In this document: in pieces, positions 1 to 12,237 of the stretch
How the letters are laid out: the number at the start of each line of letters is the position of its first letter
How positions within the stretch are numbered: position 1 is the stretch's first letter
DNA from: Rhynchopus sp. YZ270_cl-10
Taxonomy: Eukaryota; Euglenozoa; Diplonemea; Diplonemida; Diplonemidae
Length of the DNA: 64,000 nt
NCBI GenBank assembly: GCA_964035575.1
Contig: OZ037875.1
Coordinates: forward strand, 1,302,001 to 1,366,000
Direction of reading: 5' to 3'
Position numbers and translations under genes: made by a program
Notes under the pieces: model-generated
Database searches by the model: none
What the model saw: the letters and a program-made list of their open reading frames with translations, nothing else
What the model was told of the DNA's origin: nothing

Positions 1-87
1 GAATACAGTACAAATACCACATCACACCACCTTTCCATAAGGGGGGTAGGGAAATACACTGAGGTGTGGTGCACCTCACCCCTTACC

Positions 88-3000
88 ATGCATCCCCACG
101 GAGTATCCAACCCACAACGCATTCCACATACACGCGTTGCTTCGCAGCATGTTTCGCCAAAGAGGGGGCGATACCCACCGCAGCCGCCTCAGCACTATAC
201 TTCGCACCCCTCACAACATACGCGAGGCAACCCCTCATATGACATACCACGGGATGCACTGCAATACGCCCAGGGTGTAGACCATGTGGACAGCACCACA
301 AGCCCACCGTGGGTTACCCCTGCCGCGCCCGACGATACCGCAAGGGAAGTGCTTCAGAAATTACACCACCACTACGAAGCGGCTGGTGGTGGAGGTGGTG
401 CTGTGACGTCTCCACCATTGCACATCCCTCCGCCGCCGTATGGGGTGTCACCGCTGCCTCCGACCCCGCTATCTACACTATCATCTTTTGCGTACAAAGG
501 GGAGGAGAGGGAAAGGGAAAAGGAAAAAGAAAGGACCCGCCGGACACCAAAATCCGCGTCGCGGGATTCCACCATTGCAGTGCGTGCGCAACGTGCTGCA
601 GAGACGAGGCTGGCTGCAGCGGAAGCGGAGCTACATGATTTGCTCCGAACCGGGCAGGTCTCGGTCAATAATGGCAGACAAAACGGAGCTGGGGAAAGTC
701 TTGCTGCAGCGAAAGCGGCGCTCCGCGAACTTCGCGACACCAATACAGAGAGAAAGAAAAGCCCGAAAAAACGGACCCACAGCAAACGACGTCAGAAATC
801 TATAGACGAACCGAACTTTCCACCACCAGGGTTGGGTGGAGGTGGAGGAGGTGGAGGAGGAGGTGGTGTAACACAACGCACCGAAATCCCATCCCGAAGA
901 CAGTCCACCTCCACCCTGGGTCTCAGCCCCCCCGGGTCATGCCGGCAGAGTGCCATGAGCGTTACCTTCTTGGACCATAAATTCGATGACAACGACATTG
1001 CAAGCGATGCCGGATCCATCACAGTGCGTATCAACGCAGATGAAGGACCTATTGGGGTTAATTGGGTCAAAACAAACGGAATCCTCACCGCACAGAGCGT
1101 CCGTGAGCACAGCCCCGCTGCGCGAGGCGGCGTCTCCGCTGGCTGGCAGCTCCTCAGCATCAACGATACCGCCGTTCATCGAGAAGAAGACGTTGACAAT
1201 GCTTTATCACATTGCACCGGTATTGCCGATTTCGGCATGCTCCCCTCCACCACGACCACCACCACCACCACCCCTCCTACTGTCTCTATCGGAATCCAAG
1301 CACGACCCAACGAAGCTGGCCGTCTCTCCCGTGGAGTTAATACTGATCACCGAGAGCGTGAAAGCGCGCAGTGTGAAACACTGTTGACCCAGGTTGAGGT
1401 GCTGCAAGCGGCGGTAGAGGAATCAATGAGGGAGAGGGAGGCGATGTCTGAGGAGATTCAAGGGCTGGAGCGGGTGGTGGTGGAAGGGGAGGCTGCGGGG
1501 GTGCGGTGTGCGGAGCTGGAGGCGCTTCTGGCGGAGACGAATGAGATGGTGGAAGGGAGCAGCCGCATGGTGGAGCTCAGCCGTGCCAAGCACAGCAACG
1601 CAGAGGCGCAGATCGCAGACCTTGAAGACGCCAACGCCGTCCTCCAAACACAATGCGCGCAGCTAGAGGCAACTGCCGCACAAATGAGCCATGAAGTAGC
1701 AGCACTCAAAGAGGATATGGCGAACACTGAGGATGAACACCACAACGCATTAGCGCAGGAGGAGGTGCGCATGAAGGAGGCAGTGTTGAGTATAGCTGCG
1801 GAGCTTGATGAGGTATGGAAGACGAAAAATTCAAAAAAAAAAAAAAAATCAAAAAAAATGCAGGAAAAGCAAGCCCGTAGAGGTGAGAGTGCAATGTTAG
1901 AGTCGGCAGACCAATCGTTGCATGGTGCGCAAAAGGAGATAGAGGCATTGCAGGAGGCGTTGGCAGCGCAGGGTGCAGCTGCTGCGGATGAGCTGTCGGC
2001 GGTGCAGGAAGACCTGCGCAGTGCGACGCTGGCGAATGAAACGCTTGCAGCACGCTTGCAGGAGAAGGCGGCGGACAGCACACACGCAGAGGAGGCGTGC
2101 AGCACAGCAGAGCGCCGTGTACGCATCCTCCAGCAGGAGCTTGACACTGCACGCGACGTTGCATCAACAAAGGCAAACGAGGCTGACGTATGTTCCAAAT
2201 ACACAAACAGTTGCAAAATCAGTTTCGTCGGAACTGGGGGGAGTATGCTGGGCCTTCCTTCGTCCTTCCTTCGTTCGGGCTCTGGGACCTTTCGCCTTAC
2301 GGCACATCCTCTCCTTGAACTGGGGAGGGGGTGGGAACAACAATGGGGGTGAACGTAGTTTTGACGTTTACTCTCCTCCGTCGCTTGCTCTTAGGCCGAC
2401 GCCCACTCCTAGTACACTCGGCTGAGTGTCTCGAGACGAGCCAGCGTCGTGGTGGGGTTGACGGAAGAGTCGTTCCAGTACGTCATCGTCCTGGCGAAAA
2501 GTCAGCAGCACGGTTCTAGCAAGCCTCCCTGATTGTTTGCCTCTCTTCGGCAGTGGACGGCTTCCCTTTCTATGCACCAGCATGCGTTGCAAGTCCCGTC
2601 ATTGTGTGGGTAACACCCGTCGTCGTCCCCACTTTTGTTGCAGCCTTCTGCAATGTACGCCAGAGTGCATCGTCAACTCACCAGCAGCTGTAGAAAATGC
2701 CTCATGGGGCTGGCAGCTCTTCGCGAACTGTCTCATTCCCAAACTGTTTAGGGACTTCCCTTCCTTATCCCCGCCTCCGGTACCCCCTCCCCATATGGAC
2801 TCTCGTAGTCCAGCGCGTCTCGCTCTTGGCGAGACGCTGCTGCGTTATCTAGCCGCTTCATGTAGCGGTCTACCCCTTCTGGCCCCTTTGCCAGCATTAT
2901 TCTCTGTATTTTTTTATTTTTTTTCCACCTGTTTTTCATGTACCCGAGGTACTTGTTGTACCTCCCTATTCCCCCCCTTCTTTTTTTCCCCTCTGTCTGC

Positions 3001-4456
3001 GTCCCCGCGTCCGCCGTCTTCGTGCGGAGGTATCACTTGTGATACAGTTTTCCATAGATAGACATGAAAAGGGGCAGCACACAGGTGGTTCCATGCCATT
3101 TTTTCCACAGAACCGACACCTGGGACGTGCTCCCCAACAACAAAAAGGCAAATGAATAAAATTTAATATAACACGATATCATACGTAACTATTCCCTAAC
3201 TATTATATGTTGAAACGGCATTTTTCTTCTCCCCAGCAGTTCCAACACATTATTACGTTCCAACATATTTCCATTCACGGTCGTCACCAACACACACAAC
3301 ACACACACCACACACAACACACACAGACCCTCCGCAAGCAACACCAACACGCGACCGAATCCGCCGCACAGGAGACCCAGGTATCCCCACACCCACACCA
3401 CCTCACACCCCTCCTCCACCCTCCACCCCACAGCACGCCCTCTCCTCCCTCCGTGAGCAACTCTCTGTCGAACACGAGGCTGAGGTCGCCTCACTCCGTC
3501 TTGCATCCACCCCTACAGAAGAAACCACCACCACCATCGCCGCCCTGCGTGCAGAGCTCTCCCAGCAGGCCTCTGAGGCTGCTGCAGCTGCGGCTGCGTT
3601 GGTCACACAACGGGACACCCTTGTTGCCGACAACTCCAAACTCCGCAGACAGCTCCACGACCGCCACGGCTCCGGAGAATTCCGCACCCGTGCACAAGGC
3701 TCCTCCATTGTCTTCACCCCCTCCGACTCTGGCGCCATGGATGGTCTCCTCAGCCCCTCTCTCTCCTCTCAACGCGATTCTTATAAAACCCGAGGCTCGA
3801 TGGTTCATTTCCTCGACTTCGTCCGCCCCCCTGATGACAGTAGGACTGCAGAGGTTTGGTCTCCGGTTCGCCTCTCCGTTATCGCTGCGAACGCAGGAGC
3901 AGACGGGCTTACTCAAAACACATGGAAAGGAGGTGATCTGTTTGTGGACCGACGTCTGTCTGAGAAGCCGGTAGAAGGGTTTGTGGTGGCACAACCAGCA
4001 GGCGCGCCGTTGAAGGGGTTGACCGATGCGTGCAGTGAGGAGTGCAGTGCGGATGTGACGTACCCTCCAGAGGCTCCGTCTCCTGAAGGGGTGGATAGGA
4101 ATGCAAGCCCCATCAGTTCTGGTGCATCTCCTCCAAGCGGAGTGGACGATGAAAGTGCCGAAAAGGCACAATTCGCGCAAAATAGTCTCTCGCAAATCAA
4201 CTTTGACTGTACAAACCAGCTGGCCTGTGTAGGAGGTTCCTTCGAAGCCTTAGACATTCTGCGTGCAGAGATGGACACTACACGCATGGTGCTGGCAGAC
4301 TCCTGTGAGGGTGACACCGTTGTCTGGACAGCGTACAATGAACTACTCGAAATGTTCAACTCCATCCACGGCGAGCTCTGTGAATACAATGAATTCTACA
4401 CAGAAACCAGAATAGAGGCGGATGAGATGCTTCGTGCAGTGGAGCGGGTGATGTAA
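88..4456 (+). CDS. PDZ-domain and coiled-coil protein (spliced)
   Basis: Model: exons 88-2187, 3327-3380 and 3434-4456, all joined in phase 0, giving about 1058 residues. The first in-frame ATG is at 88, but the frame is open to the window edge, so the true start could lie further left. The N-terminus is Pro/His-rich and low-complexity, with a Gly run near nt 835-865. A PDZ-like domain covers nt 1010-1212: a GPIGV carboxylate-loop-like strand, then HSPAARGGVSAGW and LLSIND. From nt 1380 a long acidic/Ala-rich coiled coil runs through exon 2 into exon 3. The junctions use GTATGT and GTATCC donors and CACAG acceptors, and the reading frame before each intron degrades into non-coding text. A further in-frame 51-nt intron (1813-1863) is likely, because it would remove an odd Lys run. 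PDZ plus coiled coil suggests a scaffold; the partner is unknown. The first intron (1.1 kb) could hide another exon. Confidence 0.6.
1813..1863 (+). other. probable 51-nt in-frame intron inside exon 1 of the PDZ gene
   Basis: The segment begins GTATGG, is almost pure A in the middle and ends TGCAG. It is 17 codons long without a stop, so it is invisible to an ORF scan. Removing it joins two heptad-like coiled-coil stretches; keeping it inserts a Lys-rich run. Its size matches the other short introns here (53, 59 and 50 nt at 3381, 61143 and 61408). Confidence 0.5.
3031..3112 (+). repeat. GGTATCAC...GTGATAC dispersed element, copy 1
   Basis: Starts with the small palindrome TATCACTTGTGATA, then TTTCCATAGATA and ACATGAAAAGG, and ends near CACAGAAC. 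A similar copy lies at 62846-62912. Both copies fall inside inferred introns (PDZ gene intron 1, myosin intron 4) in the same orientation as the gene. Confidence 0.6.
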
Positions 4457-4793
4457 GGGAGAGGGTCAAAAAAAAAAAAAAGCATAAATGTACATAGTTC
4501 GTAGTCCGCCGGAGTCCGCCCGAGTCCGCCCGAGTCGAGACGGACTTTTGGCGGACTTTGAAAGTCCGTCTCAGGTCCGCCGGACTCGGGCGGACTCGGG
4601 CCCGAGCTGGGGTACGACCACCCTCACTCCATTTTCCACCTCGGGATACTGCCCCATCCCTCAGCAAATGCAAAATTTTCACCCACCCCATCCCAATGTC
4701 TATGAAGAAAGCGAAAAGTACACCATTTGCGCAGGGAGTTGTTTGTATTATATTTTTGAATTATATAGCTGGTAATATCCAGGTATATATATA

Positions 4794-6138
4794 CATAGCG
4801 CTCTAATTAGACTCCAACTAGATAATTAGAGTCGGCAGTTAGAGTATAATTAGAGTCTTTAAAACTCTAACTGAACTCTAATACTCTAACTGGACTCTAA
4901 TTAGACTCTAATTAGAGTCTTATAATAGGGTCAATAAGAGGGGCACATCAACCAATGCTATAGCCATAAACCCAGGGAGCATAGCCAGTGCAAGAAATTC
5001 GATTTTGTAATCCAGAACGTCTGTTTTCTGCTTGCAGAGGACTAGATACAAGAAAATATTGTTTGTTCCCCCAGAAAACCAGTGCACAATTCACACTGGT
5101 CTTGTTGCCTTTTTAGCACAGGAATTTTGGCCCAGGGCATGATCACTTGAAGCATGGCACTTTAGTGTGCATGGGGTAGGGTGTTGTTTGTTATGAATTC
5201 TCTTTGTTATAACATCTAAGTCAATCGCGGGTGGTGGTTTAGCGCGAGGCTTGGATCTCTCCTGGGTTCATAAGTAGTTATTTCTGCGGATGAAATGAAC
5301 GTATACTCATAGATTTCCCGTCGACACAACCTTTGATACTGGGATTATCCCCTTCGACCCCTTAGTGGTAGTTAAACTCGATTGACATTTACATTCCTAG
5401 AGATGAAAGAACAAGACAACACTTCTGTACCCGCGCATCAAAATTGTGGAAAACTTTGCACCCCAAACACCCTCAACAACGCCCGCCAAAAGGCGCCCCT
5501 TGTTACTGGGAGTTGGTTCTCATGTTTGTTACCTGCACAGCAGGAATTCCTCTGAGTCCAACGCTGTTTGGCCTGTCTGCGGCATTGCACCCGAAGGTGC
5601 ACGAAGAGTTTTTGCGGTGTCGCATTCCCTCATGTGTGGGTCACTCACACTTGAGGGCATGTGCCACTGCGGGTCCGGGTACCCATAGCTGAGAATAAGC
5701 CGGGTCCCGAGTCCCGGGTACTAGGTACAGTAGGACTTGGACTAGGCCCCCACCCTCCCGCGACCGGGTCCCCGACCCGCTTTCAGGCGGACCCACAGCG
5801 CCTTCACATAGTTGTGTCCCAGTCCGGCTGAGAATAACCGGGTCCCGGGTCCCCAAGTCTTATTCTCAGCTATGTGGGCACCTGGACACCTGGGTCCTAC
5901 AGAGGAACCTTAGGGGAACCGGTTCCTTAAGGCGTTTGCACCTACAAGAAGCCTGTTGTTTTACTCTAATTAGACTATAATTAGAGTGTAGTTAGAGTCT
6001 AATTATGCTCTAACTGCGCTCTAATTATAGTCTAATTGAAGAAAAGCGACTCTAATTATACTCTAACTGGACTCTAACTGACTTGACCCAAAATCCCAGA
6101 CTCTAATTATACCCTAACACTCTAATTGGAGCGCTATG
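4794..6138. mobile_element. CATAGCGC element, copy 1 (nested)
   Basis: Ends are CATAGCGCTCTAATTAG and its inverse, flanked by TATATA on both sides (4788-4793, 6139-6144). Both subterminal zones are arrays of ACTCTAATTAGA-like words in both orientations. The ~900-bp centre has no long reading frame. Copy 2 follows 27 bp later, in the same orientation and nearly the same length. The flanking target is TA-rich, so the duplication is less decisive here than for the outer element. Confidence 0.75.
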
Positions 6139-6165
6139 TATATATATAATATTATTACATTTATA

Positions 6166-7517
6166 CATAGCGCTCTAATTAGACTCTAATTAGATCATTA
6201 GAGTCGGCAGTTAGAGTATAATTAGAGTCTTTAAAACTCTAACTGAACTCTAATACTCTAACTGGGCTCTAATTAGAGTATAATTAGAGTCTTATAAGAG
6301 GGTCAATAAAGAGGGACACATCAACCAATGCTATAGCCATCAACCCAGGGGGCATAGCTAGTGCAAGAAATTCGACTTTGTAATCCAGAAAGTCTGTTCT
6401 CTGCTTGCAGAGAACCAGACACAAGAAAATATTGTTTGTTCCCCCAGAAAACCAGTGCACAATTCACACTCCTTGTGGATGGTCTTGTTGCCTTTTTAGC
6501 ACAGGAATTTTGGCCCAGGGGCATGCACTTGAAGCATGGCTATTTAGTGTATGGGGCAGGGTGTTGTTTTGTTATGAATTCTCTTTGGTATTGTCGATCT
6601 CGGGTAGTTGTTCAGCGCGTTCAGGCTTGGATCTCTCCTGGGTTCATAAGTAGTATTTCTTCGGATGAAATGAACGTATGCTCGCTATAGATTTCCCGTC
6701 AACACAGCCGTTGATACTGGGATTACCCCTTCGACCCCTTAGTGGTAGTTAAATTCGATTGACATTTACATTCCTACAGATGAAAGAACAAGACACCACT
6801 TCTGTACCCGCGCATCAACATTTGTAGAAAACTTTGCACCCGAAACACCTTCAATAACGCCCGCCAAAAGGCGCCCCTTGTTGCTGGGAGTTGGTTCTCA
6901 TGTTTGATACCTGCACAGCAGGCATTCCTCTGAGTCCAACGCTGCTTGGCCTGTCTGCGGCGTTGCACCGAAGGTGCACATAGAGTTTTTGCATCGCATT
7001 CCCTAATGTGTGGGTCACTCACACTTGAGGGCATGTGCCACTGCGCGGGTTTGAGTACCTGGGTACCCATAGCTGAGAATAAGCCGGGTCCCGAGTCCCG
7101 GTACTGGGTACTAGGTACAGTAGGACTAGGACTAGGCCCCCACCCTCCCGCGACCGGGTCCCCGACCCGCTTTCAGGCGGACCACAGCGCCTTCACATAT
7201 TGTGTCCCAGTCCGGCTGAGAACTCGGTTCCCCAAGTCTTATTTTCAGCTATGTGGGTACCTGGGCACCTGGGTCCTACAGAGGAACCTTAGGGGAACCG
7301 GTTCCTTACGGCGTTTGCACCTACAAAAAGCCTGTTGTTTTACTCTAATTAGACTATAATTAGAGTGTAGTTAGAGTCTAATTATGCTCTAACTGCACTC
7401 TAATTATAGTCTAATTGAAGAAAAGCGACTCTAATTATACTCTAACTGGACTCTAACTGACTTGGCCCAAAATCCCAGACTCTAAGTATACCCTAATACT
7501 CTAAATAGAGCGCTATG
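6166..7517. mobile_element. CATAGCGC element, copy 2 (nested, tandem with copy 1)
   Basis: Same termini, subterminal arrays and centre as copy 1, differing by scattered substitutions and small indels. For example, copy 2 retains a CTCCTTGTGGAT segment near 6470 that copy 1 lacks. Its flanks (TTTATA on the left, TATATT on the right) are only an imperfect duplication. The pair may come from insertion beside copy 1 or from recombination between copies. Confidence 0.72.
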
Positions 7518-7656
7518 TATATTTATAACAATGATAATAATACAAAAATTAAAATACAAACAACTCCCTGCGCAAATGGTTTACTGGGGATGGGGTGGGC
7601 GAAACTTTTATTTGAGGGATGGGGCAGCATCCCAAGGTGGAAAATGGAGTGAGGGT

Positions 7657-7992
7657 CATGGTTGTACAAAGTACTCGAAGAGTATCGAGTACTCGAAAAC
7701 GAAAAAAATAGGCCACTCGACACTCGAGTACTCGCCCGACCCATTTTTTTTTTCTCTTCAATTTACTCGTTCTGGCACTCGAGTACTCGAACGAGTAGAA
7801 AAAAGTCTCGAGTACTCGGCCGAGTACTGTTTTTTTTTCCCCCCACTTTTTTCACTCGTTCGAGTACTCGAGTGCCAGAACGAGTAAATTGAAGAGAAAA
7901 AAAAATGGGTCGGGCGAGTACTCGAGTGTCGAGTGGCCTATTTTTTTCGTTTTCGAGTACTCGATACTCTTCGAGTACTTTGTACAACCATG
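7657..7992. mobile_element. 336-bp near-perfect palindromic element
   Basis: Two arms of about 150 bp, rich in CGAGTACTCGA words, are almost exact inverse copies. Ends are CATGGTTGTACAAAG and its inverse. The flanking 6-bp duplication is GAGGGT (7651-7656, 7993-7998). Removing the element plus one duplication restores the continuous arm of the outer 4493-8215 element, which proves it is an insertion. It encodes nothing. Confidence 0.8.
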
Positions 7993-8221
7993 GAGGGTGT
8001 TCGTACCCCAACTCGGGCGAACTCCGCCCGAGTCCGCCTGAGTCCGCCCGAGTCCGTCTCAGGTCCGTCTCAGGTCCGCCCGAGTTGAGACGGACCTGAG
8101 ACGGACTCGGGCGGAGTTTGCCTGAGTCCGTCTCAGGTCCGTCTCAGGTCCGTCTCAACTCGGGCGGGTCTTGGTGAAATTTTTTTTGGCGGACTCCGGC
8201 GGACTACGAACTATGAATGTA

Positions 8222-9425
8222 GAGTTTTCTGAGGATGAGGGATTTTGGTGAAAGGATTTTGAGATCGATTGGAGAGTGGGAAAAAAGGTGTTATCTCATC
8301 AAGTGGATGATAACAAAATGTTCTTTTCGGCAGAAAATAAATTTGAAAAAAAAAAAGGATCGCTTTTTCAAAAAAAGGTGGGGTGAAGAATGAGTAGAAT
8401 GTGTCTCGTTTTTTGCAAGAATAATATCTGTATGGAGTGACTTCCGGCATCACATAGACGTGTGTAGTATACACTAATACAGCCAAGTTTTCAACACAAA
8501 AAAAAGAAACAAAAAAGTATATCATCCTAGCTGGATGTTTGATTGAGAAGCTTCTCGTTGTTTTATTTTGTGGCCACCTCGGTGTTCGTGTATTTGTCAA
8601 ATTTATTTTTCTTTTTTTGGATGGCTCGCAACCTCAGTCAGAGGTGCCTGCGTCAACAACTACCATTTTCCCCCCACATATGTTCTCTTTTCGGTTTTTC
8701 AAGAATATTTTTTTTTGAAATTTCTATTCTTTATTTACCAACGTCATCTTGTCTTGTGTGCAATTCCTTCATCCGTGTCTAGACCATTATTTTTCCTTTT
8801 TTTCGTGTTCCCCTCCCAACCCCCCCCCCCCCTATTTCCCCCTTTTTTACTTTTTTTAATCCCCTCCCGACAAAAAAGTGACCTGGTAGGCATTCTGCCT
8901 GGTGCTCAATATTGGTTGTGCTTTATGCTTTGTGCTTTACCGTCTTTGACGAAAGAGACAGTAAAACACTCCCTTTTTTCTTCAAATTCAGCGTATTCCA
9001 GCGTGATAACGATAGTGGTAAAGATGTGTGCGTACCTGTTGAGTTTGACTCTAGTCTGACTTTGTGCAGTGACATGAGAGGTGTAGTTATAGGTGGGAGG
9101 CTTCAACAATGAAATACCACTACTACGATGTACGAGAGGCACATCTATCGTACAAGTTTTCTTTTATTTGACTGAACTGACGGCGTGTTTCATTCTGTTG
9201 TTTGAAAAAAAAGACGTTTGATACACGTTTGCACTCGATTGAGTGTTCTTTTATCTTCTAGAATCGTAGATTTAAATAGAAATTCCTGAAGGATGCTGAC
9301 CAATCATACCTCAGCTTTTTCTTCCTTGAAATTTTCTCTCTTTTTATTTTTTTACATTTTTTTTTTGCAAAATAGTGTCCACACTGTGGGGGGGGGCCTC
9401 CATTCTCCCCCAACTTAGAATTAAT
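8222..9425. other. gene-free T-rich spacer
   Basis: No convincing coding frame on either strand. Long T and A runs dominate. It holds one copy of the ACACTAATACAGCCAAG motif (8470-8500) and one AGGTGCCTGCGTC motif (8639-8660), both dispersed elsewhere in the window. Confidence 0.6.
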
Positions 9426-9431
9426 CATATG

Positions 9432-10476
9432 GCAGCGTCCGCGAAAGACCCCCCCCTAAAGCTAACATCCATGCTTATTGGTATTTCACTAATTAAAATT
9501 TTGGTATTTTATAAGATTTTTTTTTTTAATGAACTCAGAGTTAAGTTTCTGAGTTCATTAAAAAAAAAAACGGTGAAAAATTCCGAGTAGGTATTAATTT
9601 AGATAGGAAAAGCTATGTCAACAGCTATGTGTCCCCTTATTTTACCTGTAAATACTAAGGATATACAAGGAAATCCTCACAAACACCCATATAACCACCC
9701 ATAGAACAACACAACAGGGGGAAATGTAATCAGCAGCCAAAGCATTCGCTCAGGAGCTGAAAACCCGGCCTTTCCGAGGCCTAAAAAACTTCGCCGAGCT
9801 GCAGGTGTATGCAGGGGTTCACTGGCAGGGGGGCAAAGGGTGGGGCGCGAGGAGCTGGATGCGCGAGGTGTGTAGCTCGAAGCATATGTCCCTCCATATG
9901 CAGAAGACAACCACCAGGAGAAAAGGGGTGTCCGCCGTTTACTACTCCTGTAGTTGCATCAGCGACACCCTCAGGAGGACAGTGACAGCGAGACGGAGGA
10001 GGAAGAGGAGGAACAGGCGGACAATTGTCTGTAACTCTTGGAGAGACTCATCACGGAGGTCAATAGGGTCACTCAAAAAAGGGGGTTTTCTGCGAGAAAG
10101 TCGACGTCGCCGCAGACGACCCGGAGCGTGAAGCTCTTTCGCGCTCTATTTAGAGTGTTCGGAGGGGGCGACAAGCCTCCACCCCCCTTTCCTACCCCCT
10201 TTTTGATAATGGGTTTAGAGACAGATATTACTGAATTCCTTCCTCTATCCTTAGTATTTACAGGTAAAATAAGGGGACACATAGCTGTTGACATAGCTTT
10301 TCCTATCTAAATTAATACCTACTCGGAATTTTTCACCGATTTTTTTTTTAATGAACTCAGAAACTTAACTCTGAGTTCATTTTAAAAAAAATCTTATAAA
10401 ATACCAAAATTTTAATTAGTGAAATACCAATAAGCATGGATGTTAGCTTTAGGGGGGGGTCTTTCGCGGACGCTCC
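9432..10476. mobile_element. DNA transposon with ~230-bp inverted repeats
   Basis: Left arm 9432-9665 and right arm 10235-10476 are nearly exact inverse copies (GCGTCCGCGAAAGACC at the ends; each arm contains a smaller ATGAACTCAGA hairpin). CATATG flanks both ends (9426-9431, 10477-10482) and is a candidate 6-bp duplication, though it is itself palindromic. The ~570-bp centre shows patches of codon-like GC-rich text, including an acidic Asp/Ser/Glu stretch around 9970-10020, broken by stops in every frame, so any gene is degraded. Superfamily unknown. Confidence 0.72.
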
Positions 10477-10482
10477 CATATG

Positions 10483-11051
10483 AAGAAAAGCTATAGTGGT
10501 GCTCAGTGCTCACCCTCGGGTGGTCAACACTAATATACGAAACCAAATTTTCTTCAGAAAACAATAACGCCGAGACACATGAAAGGACAAAAACCCCCAT
10601 TTTTTTTGTTAAAAGATGTGTACACTATGCGTGAGGCATGTACCCATCTTTCAATTTTTTGTTGTTTGTTTTTGTCCTTTCGTTAGAACGCACTTATATT
10701 ACCGGCATTTTATTTGTGCCACTTAGAAACACACCCCCCTGAGTCCCCTCATCTGCTTAGACCTCGCAAAACCACAAATGAAACTGTCCCCCTCCCCTTT
10801 TTTCTCTCCTTTTTCCTTCTGTAAATTAGTCGCTTGAGTGGGGAGGGGAAAGCAAGGATTATGTTGCCAATTATTGTTTCAAAGATTGCAACGGGGTTTC
10901 CGTATGAGTGAATTGCGTTTCTCGTCGCTGTCTGCTTCATCTTTGTTATTTTTTTTGATTGCAAAAAATTCCTCACCAAAAAAAATGGAAGCTCTCCTCA
11001 AGCCCTTAACACTAATTTCAAAGAAGGATACGCAATAGAGATGATACCTTG
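10483..11051. other. intergenic spacer upstream of the PPR gene
   Basis: AT-rich spacer with no coding frame. It contains a CACTAATATACGAAACCAA motif near 10529, related to the dispersed TACACTAATACAACCAAG family. A GT-rich T tract and several AG dinucleotides before 11052 could serve as splice acceptor; none stands out. Confidence 0.5.
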
Positions 11052-12056
11052 ATGTCAAGACGGCACAGCCATGATGTGTTGTACCGATGGCGTGGGACTA
11101 AGGGGCGCTATGGGTGGAAGCTTTCGAAGCTAGAGGGGCAATGCGACAAGGCAGAGGCGATGGTGGACACATGGGTGCGTGAAGGGGGTGGCTGCATATC
11201 ACGGATCCTGACAGAAACGCTGGCCGCAGTGCGTCGTTCTGAGGAGACGACCTTCGCAAGCCTCACCGCAGCTTTGTTCATCGGCACGCAAACACCCCGC
11301 CCTTCTGCGTCACACATCGAACGCTCGCAGAAAATCCTTGCCATCGCTATGCGCCACAATAATACTTCCGAGGTCCGCCACAGCGCCCTCTCCTACGCCC
11401 TCCAAATTGCCTGCCGTGGTGAAAGCCTTCCCGCAGCTTATGACATTCTCCGTTCCATGACAAACCATAGGGTACTCCCTTCTGAAGGAGATTTGGCGCA
11501 CATTGTTCGATTATACGCATTTTTTGATAAACGTGAGGAGGCGATGGAGGTGTTGGAGTTTATGTATTTGGCGAAGCATACTAACAGCTGGCCTGCCGCA
11601 GTGCGGATGGCTACCAGAAGCATTGTGAAGATGGAGCGGACGACCTACGCAGAGGCGCTAGATTTGTGTCAAAGAATGGCGGAAGGTGGTGTGGACCTGA
11701 TGGACACACAACACCATATGTTGTTAGAAAAAGCAACACCAGAAGGACCCTACGAAGTGCACCGTGTTGTCCGCATGCTTGTAAACAAAGGGAAGGCCGT
11801 CAACGCAGAACACTATGCTCATGTGGTTCAGGCAATGCTAAATGAAGCCTCAGACAGCGTGTCTGCAGCCTCCCAAGCGCGTGCATTGCTTACGCTCTAT
11901 GAATCTGCTGCAGCAGGTCACCACCCTATAGCTGTAGACTCCCTCCCAAGATACCCACTTCCCATCAGAAATGTGGCGCAATGTGCAGTATACCTGCGTG
12001 AGGCGTTGAAGATGAAGGGTATTGTGGTTGACACTGCAAAGGTATCTGATGCGTGA
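11052..12056 (+). CDS. PPR-like protein, probably organellar RNA binding
   Basis: Single exon of 334 residues from the first ATG in frame (MSRRHSHDVLYRW). Alpha-helical pairs recur about every 35 residues: SLPAAYDILRSMTNHRVLPS, then KREEAMEVLEFMYLAKHTNSW, then YAEALDLCQRMAEGGVDLMD. These match the PPR pattern of a paired helix ending in a residue-plus-Pro/Val turn. PPR proteins bind single-stranded RNA, mostly in mitochondria or plastids. The N-terminus is basic (Arg/Lys-rich), compatible with a mitochondrial presequence but not a strong one. The C-terminus has no extra domain. The family call rests on repeat spacing, not on a search. Confidence 0.6.
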   Translation: MSRRHSHDVLYRWRGTKGRYGWKLSKLEGQCDKAEAMVDTWVREGGGCISRILTETLAAVRRSEETTFASLTAALFIGTQTPRPSASHIERSQKILAIAMRHNNTSEVRHSALSYALQIACRGESLPAAYDILRSMTNHRVLPSEGDLAHIVRLYAFFDKREEAMEVLEFMYLAKHTNSWPAAVRMATRSIVKMERTTYAEALDLCQRMAEGGVDLMDTQHHMLLEKATPEGPYEVHRVVRMLVNKGKAVNAEHYAHVVQAMLNEASDSVSAASQARALLTLYESAAAGHHPIAVDSLPRYPLPIRNVAQCAVYLREALKMKGIVVDTAKVSDA

Positions 12057-12237
12057 GAGGAGGAGAGGGAGAGGGTCATGTTTATCGTTTGAATCCAATG
12101 GGTGGTATAATACCTTGGTTGATTTGTTGATGAAGAGAGAACGAAAAAAGATCCCCCTTGAGTTCGTTCATTTTATTACCCACCCCACCCCGCCCCACCC
12201 CACCCACCTTAACCCCATAACAAAACACCTTCACACC

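Larger units (their letters stand above)
4493..8215. mobile_element. outer CATAG-type inverted-repeat transposon, interrupted by other elements
   Basis: Terminal inverted repeats begin CATAGTTCGTAGTCCGCCGG and are flanked by a perfect 6-bp target duplication AATGTA (4487-4492 and 8216-8221). Long arms of roughly 280 bp carry arrays of a CGGACTCGGG-like word, then a shared unique stretch (4608-4770 matches 7560-7660 plus 7993-8010 in reverse). Subtracting the insertions leaves only the two arms, so this is a non-autonomous foldback-like element with no coding capacity. Two CATAGCGC elements sit at its centre and a palindromic element sits in its right arm. Confidence 0.8.

Noticed and set aside
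64-87. GTG start at 64 for the PDZ gene
   Set aside because: Non-ATG start in a eukaryote with an ATG 24 nt later; the frame is simply open to the window edge.
1458-2216. 252-residue minus-strand Ser/Ala/Cys-rich frame
   Set aside because: Antisense of the Glu/Ala-rich coiled-coil exon; composition is the mirror of GAG/GCN codons.
9677-10131. Small genes inside the 9432-10476 element
   Set aside because: Short frames on both strands broken by stops; at most remnants of a transposon gene.
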